A stretch of 49,892 nt of DNA from Streptomyces sp. H27-C3 (GCF_030063415.1 NZ_JASITA010000015.1:131534-181425); one strand, 5' to 3'. Shown: positions 1-7,790, counted from the first letter of the stretch. Notes: a model not told the origin generated them from the letters alone. Made by a program: numbers and translations.

Positions 1-1521
1 GGCGACGAGCGCGGGAGGGCGGCGCTCGTCGCCCGGTTCCTTGAGCGTGCGGCCCTCCAGGGGCACACCGTCCTCGATGCGACCGTGGTGGCCAAGGCGC
101 TGACCGGGCACGGGGTGCCAGACCCCGACGAGGCCCTGCAGCACGCGATCGCCGAAGGCGTCGTGCTGAGCTTCCAGGACGGCGCCGACGACACGGCCGC
201 GGCCGACGAGGACGAGGACGAGGCGGAATCCGCGGACGCGCAGGAGCAGACCGAGCCGGTCCAGGTCCTGCTGGGTCTTGAGCGCTACGCCCTCGCCGAG
301 GAGAGCCTCGCCGAGGGCCTCGCCAGGCTGGTCAGCACCTTCACCGAGGCCGCGGCCTGGGACACGGCCACGGCCTCGCGCTCCGCCGCCGGACTGATCG
401 GCGCCGTCGCGGGGCACGGCCTGGTCGCCCACACCGGCGGTGAGGCCGCCCGCGCCGAACCGGCCGAGCTGGTCACCCTGGCGCGGGGGCTGGGCCTGCG
501 CGCCTTCGCGGCGTCGCACAGCGTGGACGGCGCGCGGCGCCTCGCCACGGCGGTCGACGACCCCGCGGCCTCGGTCACCCTCTACGGCCTGCTCTCCGGG
601 ACCGAGGGGCCCGGCCGGGACGACGAGGGTCTGCTCGCGCTCGACCTGCTGGTCGTGCTGGACGCCCCGCAGCTGGACGTGGAGACCGCAGCGGTTCTGG
701 TGGAGTCGCTGCCCGACGCCACCAGGCTCGTCCTCAGCGGCGACCCCGGTGTGCTGCCTTCGGCCGGTGCGGGCAGGGTGTTCGCGGATCTGCTGGCCGC
801 TCATGCCTGCCCGCAGATCGCCTCGCGCACGCCCGACCCCGGGCCGATCGGCGAGCTGGTGTCCGGGATCGGAATCGGCGAGCTGAACCAGGTAGAGGCG
901 CCGGGCAAGGAAGTGGTGATCGTCCCGGTCCGCGACGCGGGCGAGGCGGTGCACCGCACCGTGCAGCTGGTCGCCGATTCGGTGCCGCGCGCCTTCGGGA
1001 TGAGTGCCGAACAGACGCAGGTGATCACTCCCGGGCACGGCGGATCCGCCGGTACCCGCGCGCTCAACGCGGCCCTCAAGCAGCGGCTGAACCCGGGCCC
1101 GGGCCGGTTCGCCGGCTTCGACCCGGGAGACCGGATCGCCCACGTACCGGTGCCCGGCCGGACGCTGCCCGGCACGGTCGTCACGGCCGACGCCGACGGT
1201 CTGCATCTCGACTGCGGCGGCACGCCCGTCGTCGTACCGAAGAGCCTGGTGGAGACCACGGTGCGGCACGGCTGGGCGCTCACCGCGCACCAGGCGACCG
1301 GGATGCGGTGGCCCGCGGTCGTGGTGGTGCTGCCCGGGGACGCAGCGGCGGGGCTGAGCCGGCCCTGGATCTACACCGCGTTCAGCCGCGGCGAGCGGCA
1401 CCTGTCCGTGGTCCACGGCGTGGACCAGGCGCTGCCGCACGCAGTGACGGAGGTTCCGGACCGGCCACGCACCACGCGGCTGGGGGCCCTGCTGCAGCCC
1501 GCCGCCGGGCCCACGGCGTAG
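1..1521 (+). CDS. RecD-like helicase domain protein, 3' part
   Basis: The frame is open from the first base of the window, so the gene starts upstream; about 506 codons are visible. The C-terminal third resembles the end of RecD2-type helicases: an SH3-like segment (GDRIAHVPVPGR, about nt 1126) and the final helicase motif (AHQATGMRWPAVVV then YTAFSRGE, about nt 1285-1395). A motif like LSGDPGVLPSAGAG (about nt 735) matches the RecD GDxxQLPxVGxG block. I see no GxxxxGK[ST] Walker A loop in the visible part, and the Walker B position reads LDAPQLD rather than DEA-type, so ATPase activity is doubtful. An acidic stretch (about nt 190-240) is an insertion. Likely a DNA-repair or DNA-binding protein; the missing N-terminus could hold more domains. 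Confidence 0.75.
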   Translation, partial: GDERGRAALVARFLERAALQGHTVLDATVVAKALTGHGVPDPDEALQHAIAEGVVLSFQDGADDTAAADEDEDEAESADAQEQTEPVQVLLGLERYALAEESLAEGLARLVSTFTEAAAWDTATASRSAAGLIGAVAGHGLVAHTGGEAARAEPAELVTLARGLGLRAFAASHSVDGARRLATAVDDPAASVTLYGLLSGTEGPGRDDEGLLALDLLVVLDAPQLDVETAAVLVESLPDATRLVLSGDPGVLPSAGAGRVFADLLAAHACPQIASRTPDPGPIGELVSGIGIGELNQVEAPGKEVVIVPVRDAGEAVHRTVQLVADSVPRAFGMSAEQTQVITPGHGGSAGTRALNAALKQRLNPGPGRFAGFDPGDRIAHVPVPGRTLPGTVVTADADGLHLDCGGTPVVVPKSLVETTVRHGWALTAHQATGMRWPAVVVVLPGDAAAGLSRPWIYTAFSRGERHLSVVHGVDQALPHAVTEVPDRPRTTRLGALLQPAAGPTA

Positions 1522-1543
1522 TACGCACCGAATAGTCCGCACC

Positions 1544-1579
1544 AAAAGGCCCCGCGGCCCCGGACGGGTCCGCGGGGCC
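1544..1579. terminator. Bidirectional hairpin terminator
   Basis: A 10-bp perfect stem (1548-1557 with 1570-1579, GGCCCCGCGG arms) sits between the convergent helicase gene and the hypothetical gene at 1601. On the minus strand the stem is followed by TTTT (AAAA at 1544-1547), so it looks like a factor-independent terminator for the minus-strand gene and probably also stops the plus-strand transcript. Confidence 0.75.
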
Positions 1580-1600
1580 ACAGGGCCGTGTCTCGGGCTC

Positions 1601-2251
1601 TCAGGCCTCCTCGCGGCCGCCGAGCTCGTGAAGTTCGTCGTCGAAGACGGAGCTGACGTCGAAGCGGCATACGACGCGCAGCGGATCGGCCTGGTCGAAG
1701 GGCGCGGTCAGCCACTCCCCGGGTTCGGGCAGGTCGTCCGCCGCCGTCACCCACAGGGTGGAGTCGCCCTCCTCCAGGCCGAACTCTTTGTGCCGGGAGG
1801 CGATTTCGTCCGGCTCGTACTCGCCGAAGAGCACGCCGATGGCGGCGTGGACGCTGCCGCCGCCGACCCCTGCCGTCGCGCTCCGCTCGTCGGAGTCCGG
1901 GTCCAGGTCCGCGATGCGCTGTGCCTGTGCGAGCAGCCGCTGCGTCTGAGCCACCGCGTAGTCGCGCCGGATCAGGACGCTCACCGCGTTCGGCTCCTCG
2001 GGGCCCGAGTACGGCGGCAGGGAGTCGTCGGACGCGGGAATCTCGAAGGGGGTGACTTCGTCGTAGCGGTCGTAGAGCTGCTCGTCGTAGGCCTCGGCGG
2101 CTGCGGCGAGCTCGTTGAACGCGTCGTAGACGGCCGGGTCGTCGTCCCCGGTACGGTGCTCGACCGCCTCCAGGTGACGGTCCAGCGCGGCCTTGACCGC
2201 CTCGGCGGCGGCGCGTACCTCGGCAGCGGTGGGCTGCGCAGCATCAGACAT
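1601..2251 (-). CDS. Conserved hypothetical acidic protein
   Basis: This is a 216-residue acidic protein that I do not recognise as a named family. The start at 2251 (MSDAAQPTAAEV) is chosen over an upstream in-frame start because the upstream 28 residues lie in the divergent promoter region shared with the DUF5703 gene and have no protein-like composition. The N-terminal half is Ala/Glu-rich and predicted helical (possible coiled coil, residues about 8-70); the C-terminal half is mixed with many Asp/Glu. No signal peptide or membrane segment is visible. It is probably a cytoplasmic protein; function unknown. Confidence 0.7.
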   Translation of the reverse strand: MSDAAQPTAAEVRAAAEAVKAALDRHLEAVEHRTGDDDPAVYDAFNELAAAAEAYDEQLYDRYDEVTPFEIPASDDSLPPYSGPEEPNAVSVLIRRDYAVAQTQRLLAQAQRIADLDPDSDERSATAGVGGGSVHAAIGVLFGEYEPDEIASRHKEFGLEEGDSTLWVTAADDLPEPGEWLTAPFDQADPLRVVCRFDVSSVFDDELHELGGREEA

Positions 2252-2298
2252 AGTGCAGACGCTATCCGTACTGGGGCTCTGCCCGCACAATAGATGCG

Positions 2299-2487
2299 AT
2301 GCCGGAATACGAATTTGTCGACGTGTACGTGCCACGCGGGGTCTCTCGCACGGACACGACCCGCCTGCTGACCGACCACGCCGAGTACGGACACTGGGAG
2401 TTGGACCGACTGAGCCTGCGCCGGGACGGCAGCCGCAGAGTGCGGCTGCGCAGGCGGATCATCCGCCAGCAGCGCGCGACCTGGTGA
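2299..2487 (+). CDS. DUF5703 family small protein
   Basis: This 62-residue protein (start MPEYEFVDVYVPRGVS) closely matches the DUF5703 family of streptomycetes as I remember it. The family is short, highly conserved and functionally uncharacterised. The N-terminus is a beta-strand-rich, Val/Tyr-rich segment; the C-terminus is strongly basic (RRVRLRRRIIRQQ), compatible with nucleic-acid or membrane binding, but this is inference. It is divergent from the hypothetical gene at 1601-2251 with a 47-bp gap, so promoters must overlap, and its transcript ends at the strong hairpin directly after the stop codon. Confidence 0.85.
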   Translation: MPEYEFVDVYVPRGVSRTDTTRLLTDHAEYGHWELDRLSLRRDGSRRVRLRRRIIRQQRATW

Positions 2488-2488
2488 G

Positions 2489-2530
2489 GACGGTGCGGGC
2501 CCCGCAGTCACGGGGCCCGCACCGTCTTTC
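2489..2530. terminator. Strong bidirectional terminator hairpin
   Basis: A perfect 16-bp GC-rich stem (2489-2504 with 2511-2526) with a 6-nt loop is followed by TTT on the plus strand. It lies 1 nt after the stop of the DUF5703 gene and 38 nt from the stop of the convergent long chaplin gene, so it can end both transcripts. Confidence 0.85.
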
Positions 2531-2567
2531 GCGCCGTCGAGGCCGACGCTGTCACCGCCTCACTGCC

Positions 2568-3365
2568 TTACGCCGCCGAACGTGCCCGGCGGTAGAGCAC
2601 CGCACCGCCAAGGAGCAGTCCCGCACCCACCGGGACCACCAGCCCGAGCGGACCGGCGCCGGTCTGGGCGAGCAGTTCGGTGCCCTTGGGCTGGGTGACG
2701 CTCTGGGCGCCCGGGGTGTTCGGCTCGCCGGGCCGGTCCAGGCCCCCCGGCTTCTCGGGCCCGGCCGGGTCGACGGGCTTCTCGGGCTGACCCGGGTTGC
2801 CGGGTTGACCCGGATTCCCAGGCTCTCCCGGGTTGCCAGGAGTACCGGGGTTGCCGGGCTCTCCCGGGTTGCCAGGCTGCTCCGGCTTGCCGGGGCCGGG
2901 CCGGTCCGGGGCGCCGCTGTCGTTGGCGCAGTCGTTGCCCGTCACCGCGTTGCCGAGGCCGCCGATGGTGACGCTGTTCCCGCAGGCGTTCACCGGGATG
3001 TGGATCGGGACCTGGACGTGGTTGCCCGAGCCGACACCGGGCGAGTTGCTCGTGTGACCGTCGGCCGTCGCCCCGCCACCGCCGCGGGGCTTGCCGTGCG
3101 GCTTCCCGTGACCGGAGCCGTCCGACACATTGGCGCAGCGGTTGCCGACCGCGGGGTTGAGCAGCCCGACGACGTTGACCGTGTTCCCACAGGCGTTCAC
3201 CGGGACGTGCACCGGGACCTGCACGGAGTTTCCCGACAGCACGCCCGGCGAGTCCGAGGCGGCCCCTTGGGCCCCCGCGTCGGCATGGGCGTTTCCGCCG
3301 GTCATGCCGAATACGCCGCCGACGGCCGCGATGGTGATCAGGCCTTTTCTGGTGACCTGGCGCAT
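2568..3365 (-). CDS. chpC: Long chaplin with sortase signal (ChpC-like)
   Basis: A 265-residue secreted, wall-anchored chaplin. From the N-terminus: Sec signal peptide ending near NAHADA (residue about 29); first chaplin domain (about 37-82, with VNACGNTVNVVG and a second Cys, RCAN); Gly/His/Lys linker; second chaplin domain (about 105-148); a collagen-like Pro-Gly-Asn/Glu-Pro repeat spacer (about 155-225); sortase motif LAQTG, a hydrophobic helix and a basic RRARSAA tail. Chaplins are amphipathic amyloid-forming proteins that coat aerial hyphae; long ones are linked to peptidoglycan by class E sortases that recognise LAxTG. Adjacency to a short chaplin matches the chpC-chpH pair of S. coelicolor. 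RBS GGAGGAAG lies just upstream. The exact paralogue (A, B or C) is inferred from context. Confidence 0.92.
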   Translation of the reverse strand: MRQVTRKGLITIAAVGGVFGMTGGNAHADAGAQGAASDSPGVLSGNSVQVPVHVPVNACGNTVNVVGLLNPAVGNRCANVSDGSGHGKPHGKPRGGGGATADGHTSNSPGVGSGNHVQVPIHIPVNACGNSVTIGGLGNAVTGNDCANDSGAPDRPGPGKPEQPGNPGEPGNPGTPGNPGEPGNPGQPGNPGQPEKPVDPAGPEKPGGLDRPGEPNTPGAQSVTQPKGTELLAQTGAGPLGLVVPVGAGLLLGGAVLYRRARSAA

Positions 3366-3433
3366 GGTTCTTCCTCCGCCTTCATACCTTCCGGAATGCC
3401 CGCGGACGTGGCTGCCCGCGGGCAGAATGCCCA

Positions 3434-3470
3434 GCGGCCCCGGAGTGCATGGCGCGCACTCCGGGGCCGC
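3434..3470 (-). terminator. Hairpin downstream of short chaplin
   Basis: A perfect 15-bp stem (3434-3448 with 3456-3470) with a 7-nt loop sits between the short chaplin stop (3506) and the long chaplin start (3365). No clear T-run follows, but the position suggests separate transcription of the two chaplin genes. Confidence 0.7.
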
Positions 3471-3505
3471 CCGGGACTCAGACCCTCACAGGTTGAGACA
3501 CAACG

Positions 3506-3739
3506 TCACTTGTTGATGCAGGTGTTGCCGAAGGCGGGGTTCAGCAGCCCGATCACGGAGACCGTGTTTCCGCACACATTCACCGGAACGTGGATGGGCG
3601 CCTGGATGACGTTCCCCGAGAGGACGCCCGGCGAGCCCACAGCGGCACCCTGCGCGCCGGAATCCGCGACGGCCATACCCGCACCAGCGAGCACGAGACC
3701 ACCAGTGGCAACCGCAGCAGCGACGACCTTCTTGATCAT
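3506..3739 (-). CDS. chpH: Short chaplin ChpH-like
   Basis: A 77-residue secreted short chaplin: signal peptide of about 26 residues (MIKKVVAAAVATGGLVLAG, cleavage after AVA), then one chaplin domain (DSGAQGAA, SPGVLSGN, VNVCGNTVSVIGLLNPAFG) with the two conserved cysteines (VCGN and TCIN) and the end INK, nearly identical to ChpH as I remember it. Short chaplins self-assemble at the air-water interface into the amyloid rodlet layer that lets hyphae leave the medium. The start at 3739 is chosen because a strong RBS (AAGGAGGAAAAG) is placed correctly; a longer frame upstream has no RBS. In S. coelicolor chaplin genes are under the developmental sigma factor BldN; regulation here is inferred. 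Confidence 0.93.
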   Translation of the reverse strand: MIKKVVAAAVATGGLVLAGAGMAVADSGAQGAAVGSPGVLSGNVIQAPIHVPVNVCGNTVSVIGLLNPAFGNTCINK

Positions 3740-3784
3740 TACTTTTCCTCCTTGTTGGCAAATGCGATCCCAGCCGTGGACCAC

Positions 3785-3910
3785 ACCCCCTGTAACGAGG
3801 AGAAAGTGGCGGGGCTACGACCTGATGGCCCCATTCACTCCATTCAGTCAAATAGCACGCTCAACCGATTATTGGATGTTCCGTTTCCGCTACCGACCGG
3901 TGGCGTCCGC
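3785..3910 (-). promoter_or_regulatory. Upstream region of chpH, probable promoter
   Basis: This 126-bp stretch between the M20 gene stop and chpH is unusually AT-rich for the window. Read on the minus strand it contains CGGTTGA preceded at about 17 nt by GCGGAA. The first resembles the CGTTGA -10 known for BldN-dependent chaplin promoters, but the -35 does not match CGTAAC well, so the assignment is tentative. Confidence 0.35.
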
Positions 3911-5236
3911 TCAGCATCCGTCCAGGAGGCGGTCCAGAACGCGTACGCCGAACTTCAGCCCGTCCACGGGCACCCGCTCGTCGACGCCGTGGAACATCCC
4001 CGCGAAGTCCAGCTCGGGCGGCAGCTTCAGCGGTGCGAAGCCGAAGCAGCGGATGCCCAGGTCGTCGAAGGACTTGGCGTCGGTGCCGCCGGAGAGCATG
4101 TACGGGACGGCGCGCGCGATGGGGTCCTCGGCCCTGAGGGCCACCTGCATCGCGTCGACGAGGTCACCGTCGAAGTTCGTCTCCAGGGCCTTGTCCCCGT
4201 GCACGTCCTCGCGCTTGACGCGCGGGCCGAGGATCCGGTCGAGGTCGGCCAGGAACTCGTCCTCGTACCCCGGCAGGAAGCGCCCGTCGACATGCGCGGT
4301 GGCCTGTCCGGGGATCACGTTCACCTTGTAGCCGGCGCCGAGCATGGTGGGCGCCGCCGAGTTCTGCAGGGTGGCGCCGACCATCTTCGCGATGCCGCCG
4401 AGCTTGGCGAGCGTGGCGTCCATGTCCTCCGGGTCGAGGGGGGTGCCGAGCGCGTCCGAGAGCTCGTCGAGGAAGGACCGTACGGTCTTGGTGACGCGCA
4501 CCGGCCACTTGTGCCGGCCGAGCCGGCCGACGGCCTCGCACAGCTCGGTGATCGCGTTGTCCTTGTTGGTCATCGAGCCGTGCCCGGCCGTGCCGTCCAC
4601 GGTGAGCCGCATCCAGTGCATGCCCTTCTGCGCCGTCTCGACGAGATACAGCCGCAGGTTCTCGTTGACGGTGAAGGAGAAGCCGCCGACCTCGCCGATG
4701 GCCTCGTTGACGCCCTCGAAGAGACCGGGGTGCTTGTCGACGAGATGCCGTGCCCCGTACGTGCCGCCCGCCTCCTCGTCGGCGAGGAAGGCCAGCACGA
4801 TGTCGCGCGGGGGCTTGCGGCCGCTGCGCATCCTGTCGCGTACGACCGCGAGGGTCATCGCGTCCATGTCCTTCATGTCGACCGCGCCCCGGCCCCACAC
4901 ACAGCCGTCCGCGATCTCGCCGGCGAACGGATGGTGCGTCCAGTCCTGGGCGTTCGCCGGCACGACGTCGGTGTGCCCGTGGATGAGCAGCGCCGGCCGG
5001 GACGGGTCCTCGCCCGCGATCCTGGCCACCGTCGACGCGCGGCCCGGGTGGGACTCGAAGATCTGCGGTTCGAGCCCGACCTCGGCGAGCTGCTCGGCGA
5101 TGTACTCCGCGGCGGCGCGTTCTCCCGGCCCGGAGTGGTCTCCGTAATTGCTGGTGTCGATCCGGATCAGGTCACGACAGAGATCGACGACCTCGTCCTC
5201 GCCCGAGACCTTCCGGGTCGTGTTCGACTCGCTCAC
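3911..5236 (-). CDS. M20/M25/M40 family metallopeptidase
   Basis: A 441-residue zinc-dependent exopeptidase or deacylase of the M20 family. Metal-ligand motifs are visible: HGHTDVVP (residue about 85), WGRGAVDMKD (about 115), the catalytic Glu pair in DEEAGG, and a C-terminal MLSGGTDAKS block with the later His ligand in FHGVDERV. The length fits the family (about 430-450). The start is GTG at 5236 (VSESNTT), 6 nt after GGGAGGA; the longer reading starting further upstream overlaps that RBS. Probably cytoplasmic, acting on small peptides or N-acyl amino acids; the substrate cannot be told from sequence. It is transcribed towards chpH. Confidence 0.9.
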   Translation of the reverse strand: MSESNTTRKVSGEDEVVDLCRDLIRIDTSNYGDHSGPGERAAAEYIAEQLAEVGLEPQIFESHPGRASTVARIAGEDPSRPALLIHGHTDVVPANAQDWTHHPFAGEIADGCVWGRGAVDMKDMDAMTLAVVRDRMRSGRKPPRDIVLAFLADEEAGGTYGARHLVDKHPGLFEGVNEAIGEVGGFSFTVNENLRLYLVETAQKGMHWMRLTVDGTAGHGSMTNKDNAITELCEAVGRLGRHKWPVRVTKTVRSFLDELSDALGTPLDPEDMDATLAKLGGIAKMVGATLQNSAAPTMLGAGYKVNVIPGQATAHVDGRFLPGYEDEFLADLDRILGPRVKREDVHGDKALETNFDGDLVDAMQVALRAEDPIARAVPYMLSGGTDAKSFDDLGIRCFGFAPLKLPPELDFAGMFHGVDERVPVDGLKFGVRVLDRLLDGC

Positions 5237-5423
5237 GCTGCTTCCTCCCACTGGCATTGCTGGTGGTCCCCCCACATCCTCCCGCTTTCCGCCCCTTCAC
5301 CCCAAGGGCGGTCCCCTCGCGTCATGCGCGGTTCACGGGTACGGGGGGTGGCGATCAGCGGGTCCGAATGTTTGCTATGGTTTTCCACGTCGGAACGGCC
5401 CAGGGCCGCACGGCAGACACCTT

Positions 5424-5511
5424 GTCCGGGTGGCGGAATGGCAGACGCGCTAGCTTGAGGTGCTAGTGCCCTTTATCGGGCGTGGGGGTTCAAGTCCCCC
5501 CTCGGACACCA
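5424..5511 (+). tRNA. tRNA-Leu (anticodon GAG)
   Basis: The cloverleaf can be drawn by eye. The acceptor arms GTCCGGG and CTCGGAC pair with one G-U. The anticodon stem CTAGC/GCTAG encloses the loop TTGAGGT (anticodon GAG). There is a long class II variable arm (TGCCC...GGGCG), a T arm with GGTTCAAG, and an encoded CCA at 5509-5511. The gene is intact although an integrative element abuts its 3' end, because the element carries the replaced 3' segment. A TATGGT hexamer at 5376 may be the -10 box. Confidence 0.95.
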
Positions 5512-5548
5512 GCAGGAACCCCAGTTGATCTGGGGTTTTTTGCGTTTC
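5488..5548 (+). repeat. Left attachment-site copy of the tRNA-Leu element
   Basis: This 61-bp segment covers the tRNA T-arm and 3' end, the CCA and the following terminator up to GCGTTTC. It is repeated at 12269-12330 with one difference: six C residues here and seven there in the C-run. Identity stops abruptly on both sides. A duplicated tRNA 3' end with a degenerate integrase next to it is the classical signature of tyrosine-recombinase integration. Confidence 0.85.
5517..5541 (+). terminator. tRNA-Leu terminator (left copy)
   Basis: An 8-bp stem AACCCCAG/CTGGGGTT with loop TTGAT is followed by six T residues: a textbook factor-independent terminator 5 nt after the tRNA CCA. It is duplicated at 12299-12323 as part of the att repeat. 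Confidence 0.9.
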
Positions 5549-5559
5549 TAGGCTGTGGC

Positions 5560-5580
5560 GTGACCAACCACGTGACCAAC
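5560..5580. promoter_or_regulatory. Candidate integrase arm-type sites, left
   Basis: GTGACCAAC occurs twice in direct orientation (5560-5568 and 5572-5580), 12 bp apart, just inside the left att copy. Close variants occur just inside the right att copy. Short directly repeated 9-mers flanking a tyrosine-recombinase core are what arm-binding sites look like; binding is inferred. Confidence 0.45.
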
Positions 5581-5599
5581 AGCCCAGCGAATCACCTGG

Positions 5600-5838
5600 T
5601 CAGACCAGGGATGACAGGCCGAGTCGGCCCGCACCGGAGGCGGCGAGCTTCCGCGCTCCGTCCTTACGTGAGTGGCCGTATCGGGCCATCGTGTAGCCCG
5701 GCGAGTGGTGCCGGACGTTGGCGGAGACCTCGACAGGGCTCTCCCCGGCCTCCAGATCGTTCGTGACCTTGCTGTGCCGCCAGCCATGAATGCGGAAGTC
5801 CTCCGGCAGGTGCAGCCGGTTGCGCAGGGTGCACCCTG
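5600..5838 (-). pseudogene. Tyrosine integrase, C-terminal remnant
   Basis: The minus frame ending at 5600 reads LPEDFRIHGWRHSKVTNDLE, then VSANVRHHSPGYTMARYGHS and RKDGARKLAASG. This carries the C-terminal catalytic signature of tyrosine recombinases: H-x-x-R (HGWRH), the second His (VRHH) and the nucleophile Tyr (TMARYGHS). Everything upstream of about TLRNRLHL is missing; the break coincides with the 18-bp palindrome CGCAGGGTGCACCCTGCG at 5823-5840 and the adjoining transposase fragment. Position and orientation beside the tRNA fit the element's own integrase. It cannot be functional as it stands. Confidence 0.75.
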
Positions 5839-5842
5839 CGAT

Positions 5843-6425
5843 TCAACCGGTCAGTGCCAGCACATAGGCCAGGCCTCGTTCCTCAAGGGCGAGGCGGAAG
5901 GGGCACTGACGCCGTAGCCGGCGTCGGCGACCACCACCGGTGCCTTCAGCTGCCAGTCAGTGAGCGTGTCGAGCAGTCCGAGTGCCAGACGCCACTTCTC
6001 CTGATGCGTCGCTCCCTCCGGAACACCGGCCTTCCGGCAGCGTTCCGGCTCGTCTGCCCACTCCCGGGGCAGATACAACTGCCACTGAAGCGGGCAGGAC
6101 GCGGTATCGGTTGCAGCGTGGATACTGACCGCGACCTGGCAGTTCGCCCGTTTCCCGACCGCTCCGCAGTACTGGCGGGCCGCCCCCGCCGATGCATGGC
6201 CGCACTTGGGAAACGACACGTCATCGATCACCCACACCTCAGGTGCGATCGCCTCGGACAGCCGCTGGGCGATCCGCCGTCTCACCGGAAGCGGATCCCA
6301 CGGCGACTGGTTGACGAACTGCCGCAGGGGCTGCGTGTTCCCGTCCGGCAGCCGTTCAGCCATCGGCTGGATCGACTTACGCCGGCCGTCCAGCAGCTGA
6401 TCCCGGTGTGCCCCCGTATCGGACT
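5843..6425 (-). pseudogene. IS701-like DDE transposase fragment
   Basis: The minus strand encodes LLDGRRKSIQPMAERLPDGN, then VWVIDDVSFPKCGHASAG, GKRANCQVAVSIHA and PLQWQLYLPREWADE, which matches the IS701 family of DDE transposases (DGRRKS, DD-FPK and QLYLP blocks). Both ends are missing: the N-terminus stops at the end of the membrane-protein gene at 6426. Near 5885 the frame shifts by one base (the other frame continues FRLALEERGLAYVLALTG and stops at 5843). About half the usual 400 residues remain. A dead insertion sequence that truncated the element's integrase. Confidence 0.7.
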
Positions 6426-6788
6426 TCAGCGCCGCGCCAGCGCCAGCACGCTCAGCCCGAACATCAGGACGCCCAGGGGGAGATGGACCGACGGTACGTG
6501 CGCGATGCCGAGCACGACCTGGGCCGAGGCGAGGACAAGGAAGCCGGACGCGTGCCAGACGGGCCGGGGCGAGCCGCCGCCCGGCTTCCACGCCAGCACC
6601 GCCGCGAGCACGTACAGCATCGACGCCCCGTACATCACGCGGGCTCCGACACTGTGCAGCGTCTCTCCGTAGGACGAGGTCAGCAGCAATCCGGCGGAGA
6701 CCGCTTGAAGGAAGATGGTCAGGGTCTGCAAGGTGATCGCGATCTGCAGAAACGAGGAGCTGCGCTGTGCCGTCGCCTGGGTGGCCAT
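6426..6788 (-). CDS. Small four-helix membrane protein
   Basis: A 120-residue protein with four hydrophobic segments (about residues 18-38, 50-66, 77-95 and 99-118), no signal peptide and an Arg-Arg end. I do not recognise the family. It is divergent from the sigma factor gene with a 102-bp gap, so the two may share regulation; a small membrane partner could act as a sensor or anti-sigma-like modulator, but the sequence gives no direct sign of this. Its stop codon abuts the truncated transposase, so the downstream context was lost. RBS GGAGAA lies 7-8 nt before the ATG. Confidence 0.6.
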   Translation of the reverse strand: MATQATAQRSSSFLQIAITLQTLTIFLQAVSAGLLLTSSYGETLHSVGARVMYGASMLYVLAAVLAWKPGGGSPRPVWHASGFLVLASAQVVLGIAHVPSVHLPLGVLMFGLSVLALARR

Positions 6789-6890
6789 GTCACGGTTCTC
6801 CTATTCCGCCCGGGGGCAGTAGATCGATAAGGTCTCACCAGCCCGACGACGCGGGCCTGCGAAAGGTAAGGCGAGGAGACGGTCGGGGGC

Positions 6891-7790
6891 ATGGGGATGG
6901 CGGGGACGAGCACCGATGAGATAGCCGGTGAGCGGCGCCAACTGATCAATGTCGCCTACCGGTTGCTCGGTTCACTGGCCGAGGCCGAGGACGCCGTACA
7001 GGAGGCCTACGCGCGCTGGTACGCGCTGCCACGAAGTCGGCAGGAGGAGATCGTGTCCCCTGGCGCCTGGCTGACGACGGTGACCGGCCGCATCTGCCTG
7101 GACGTGCTCGGCTCGGCGCGGGCCCGGCGTGAACGCTATGTCGGCGCGTGGCTGCCCGAGCCGCTGCCCGACCGCGCCGAGTGGGACCACGGCCATGGCA
7201 CCGACCCCGCCGACCAGATGGTCCTGGACGAATCGGTGACCATGGCATTCCTCGTCGTCCTGGAGTCGATGACGCCCGCCGAGCGGGTGGCGTTCGTCCT
7301 GCACGATGTCTTCCGTTACCCCTTCGCCGAGATCGCCGGCGTCCTCGGCCGGACCCCTGCGGCCTGCAAGCAGCTGGCGGCCTCCGCCCGGCGGCGGGTG
7401 GGCGTCGCGCGCGCTCCGGTGACGGCGGCCGGGCAGGCCGACGCGGTGATGCATGTCAAAGAGGCATGGGAGACGAAGGACATCGCGGCCCTCGTCGACC
7501 TCCTCGACCCGGCCGCCGTGATGACCGCCGACGGCGGCGGCATGGTCGGTACCGTCCTGCGCCCGATCGAAGGCGGCGCGCGCATCGCCCAGTACATGGT
7601 CGCCATCGCCGACAAGGCTCCGGGGCTCGAACTCCTGGAGCGGTCGGTCAACGGTGTGCCGGGCCTGGTGGCCCAGCGTGCCGGCGTCGTCATGACCGTA
7701 GCCTCGTTCGATGTCGCCGACGGCCGCGTCACCCGGATCTGGGCGGTCCGCAATCCGGAGAAGCTGCGGCCCTGGGCACGGGACGGCTAG
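6891..7790 (+). CDS. sigJ: ECF41 (SigJ-type) RNA polymerase sigma factor
   Basis: A 299-residue extracytoplasmic-function sigma factor with the fused C-terminal SnoaL-like extension that defines ECF41. Sigma-2 is at about residues 10-75 (LINVAYRLLGSLAEAEDAVQ), sigma-4 at about 120-175 (LESMTPAERVAFVLHDVF, YPFAEIAGVLGR), and the SnoaL-like domain at about 180-299. Family hallmark motifs are present: WLPEPL in the linker, DGGGM and NGVPG in the extension. In this family the extension acts both as core-binding support and as built-in inhibitor, replacing a separate anti-sigma factor. ECF41 genes usually sit beside a carboxymuconolactone-decarboxylase, oxidoreductase or epimerase-type (COE) gene; none is seen here, possibly lost from the element. 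Confidence 0.9.
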   Translation: MGMAGTSTDEIAGERRQLINVAYRLLGSLAEAEDAVQEAYARWYALPRSRQEEIVSPGAWLTTVTGRICLDVLGSARARRERYVGAWLPEPLPDRAEWDHGHGTDPADQMVLDESVTMAFLVVLESMTPAERVAFVLHDVFRYPFAEIAGVLGRTPAACKQLAASARRRVGVARAPVTAAGQADAVMHVKEAWETKDIAALVDLLDPAAVMTADGGGMVGTVLRPIEGGARIAQYMVAIADKAPGLELLERSVNGVPGLVAQRAGVVMTVASFDVADGRVTRIWAVRNPEKLRPWARDG

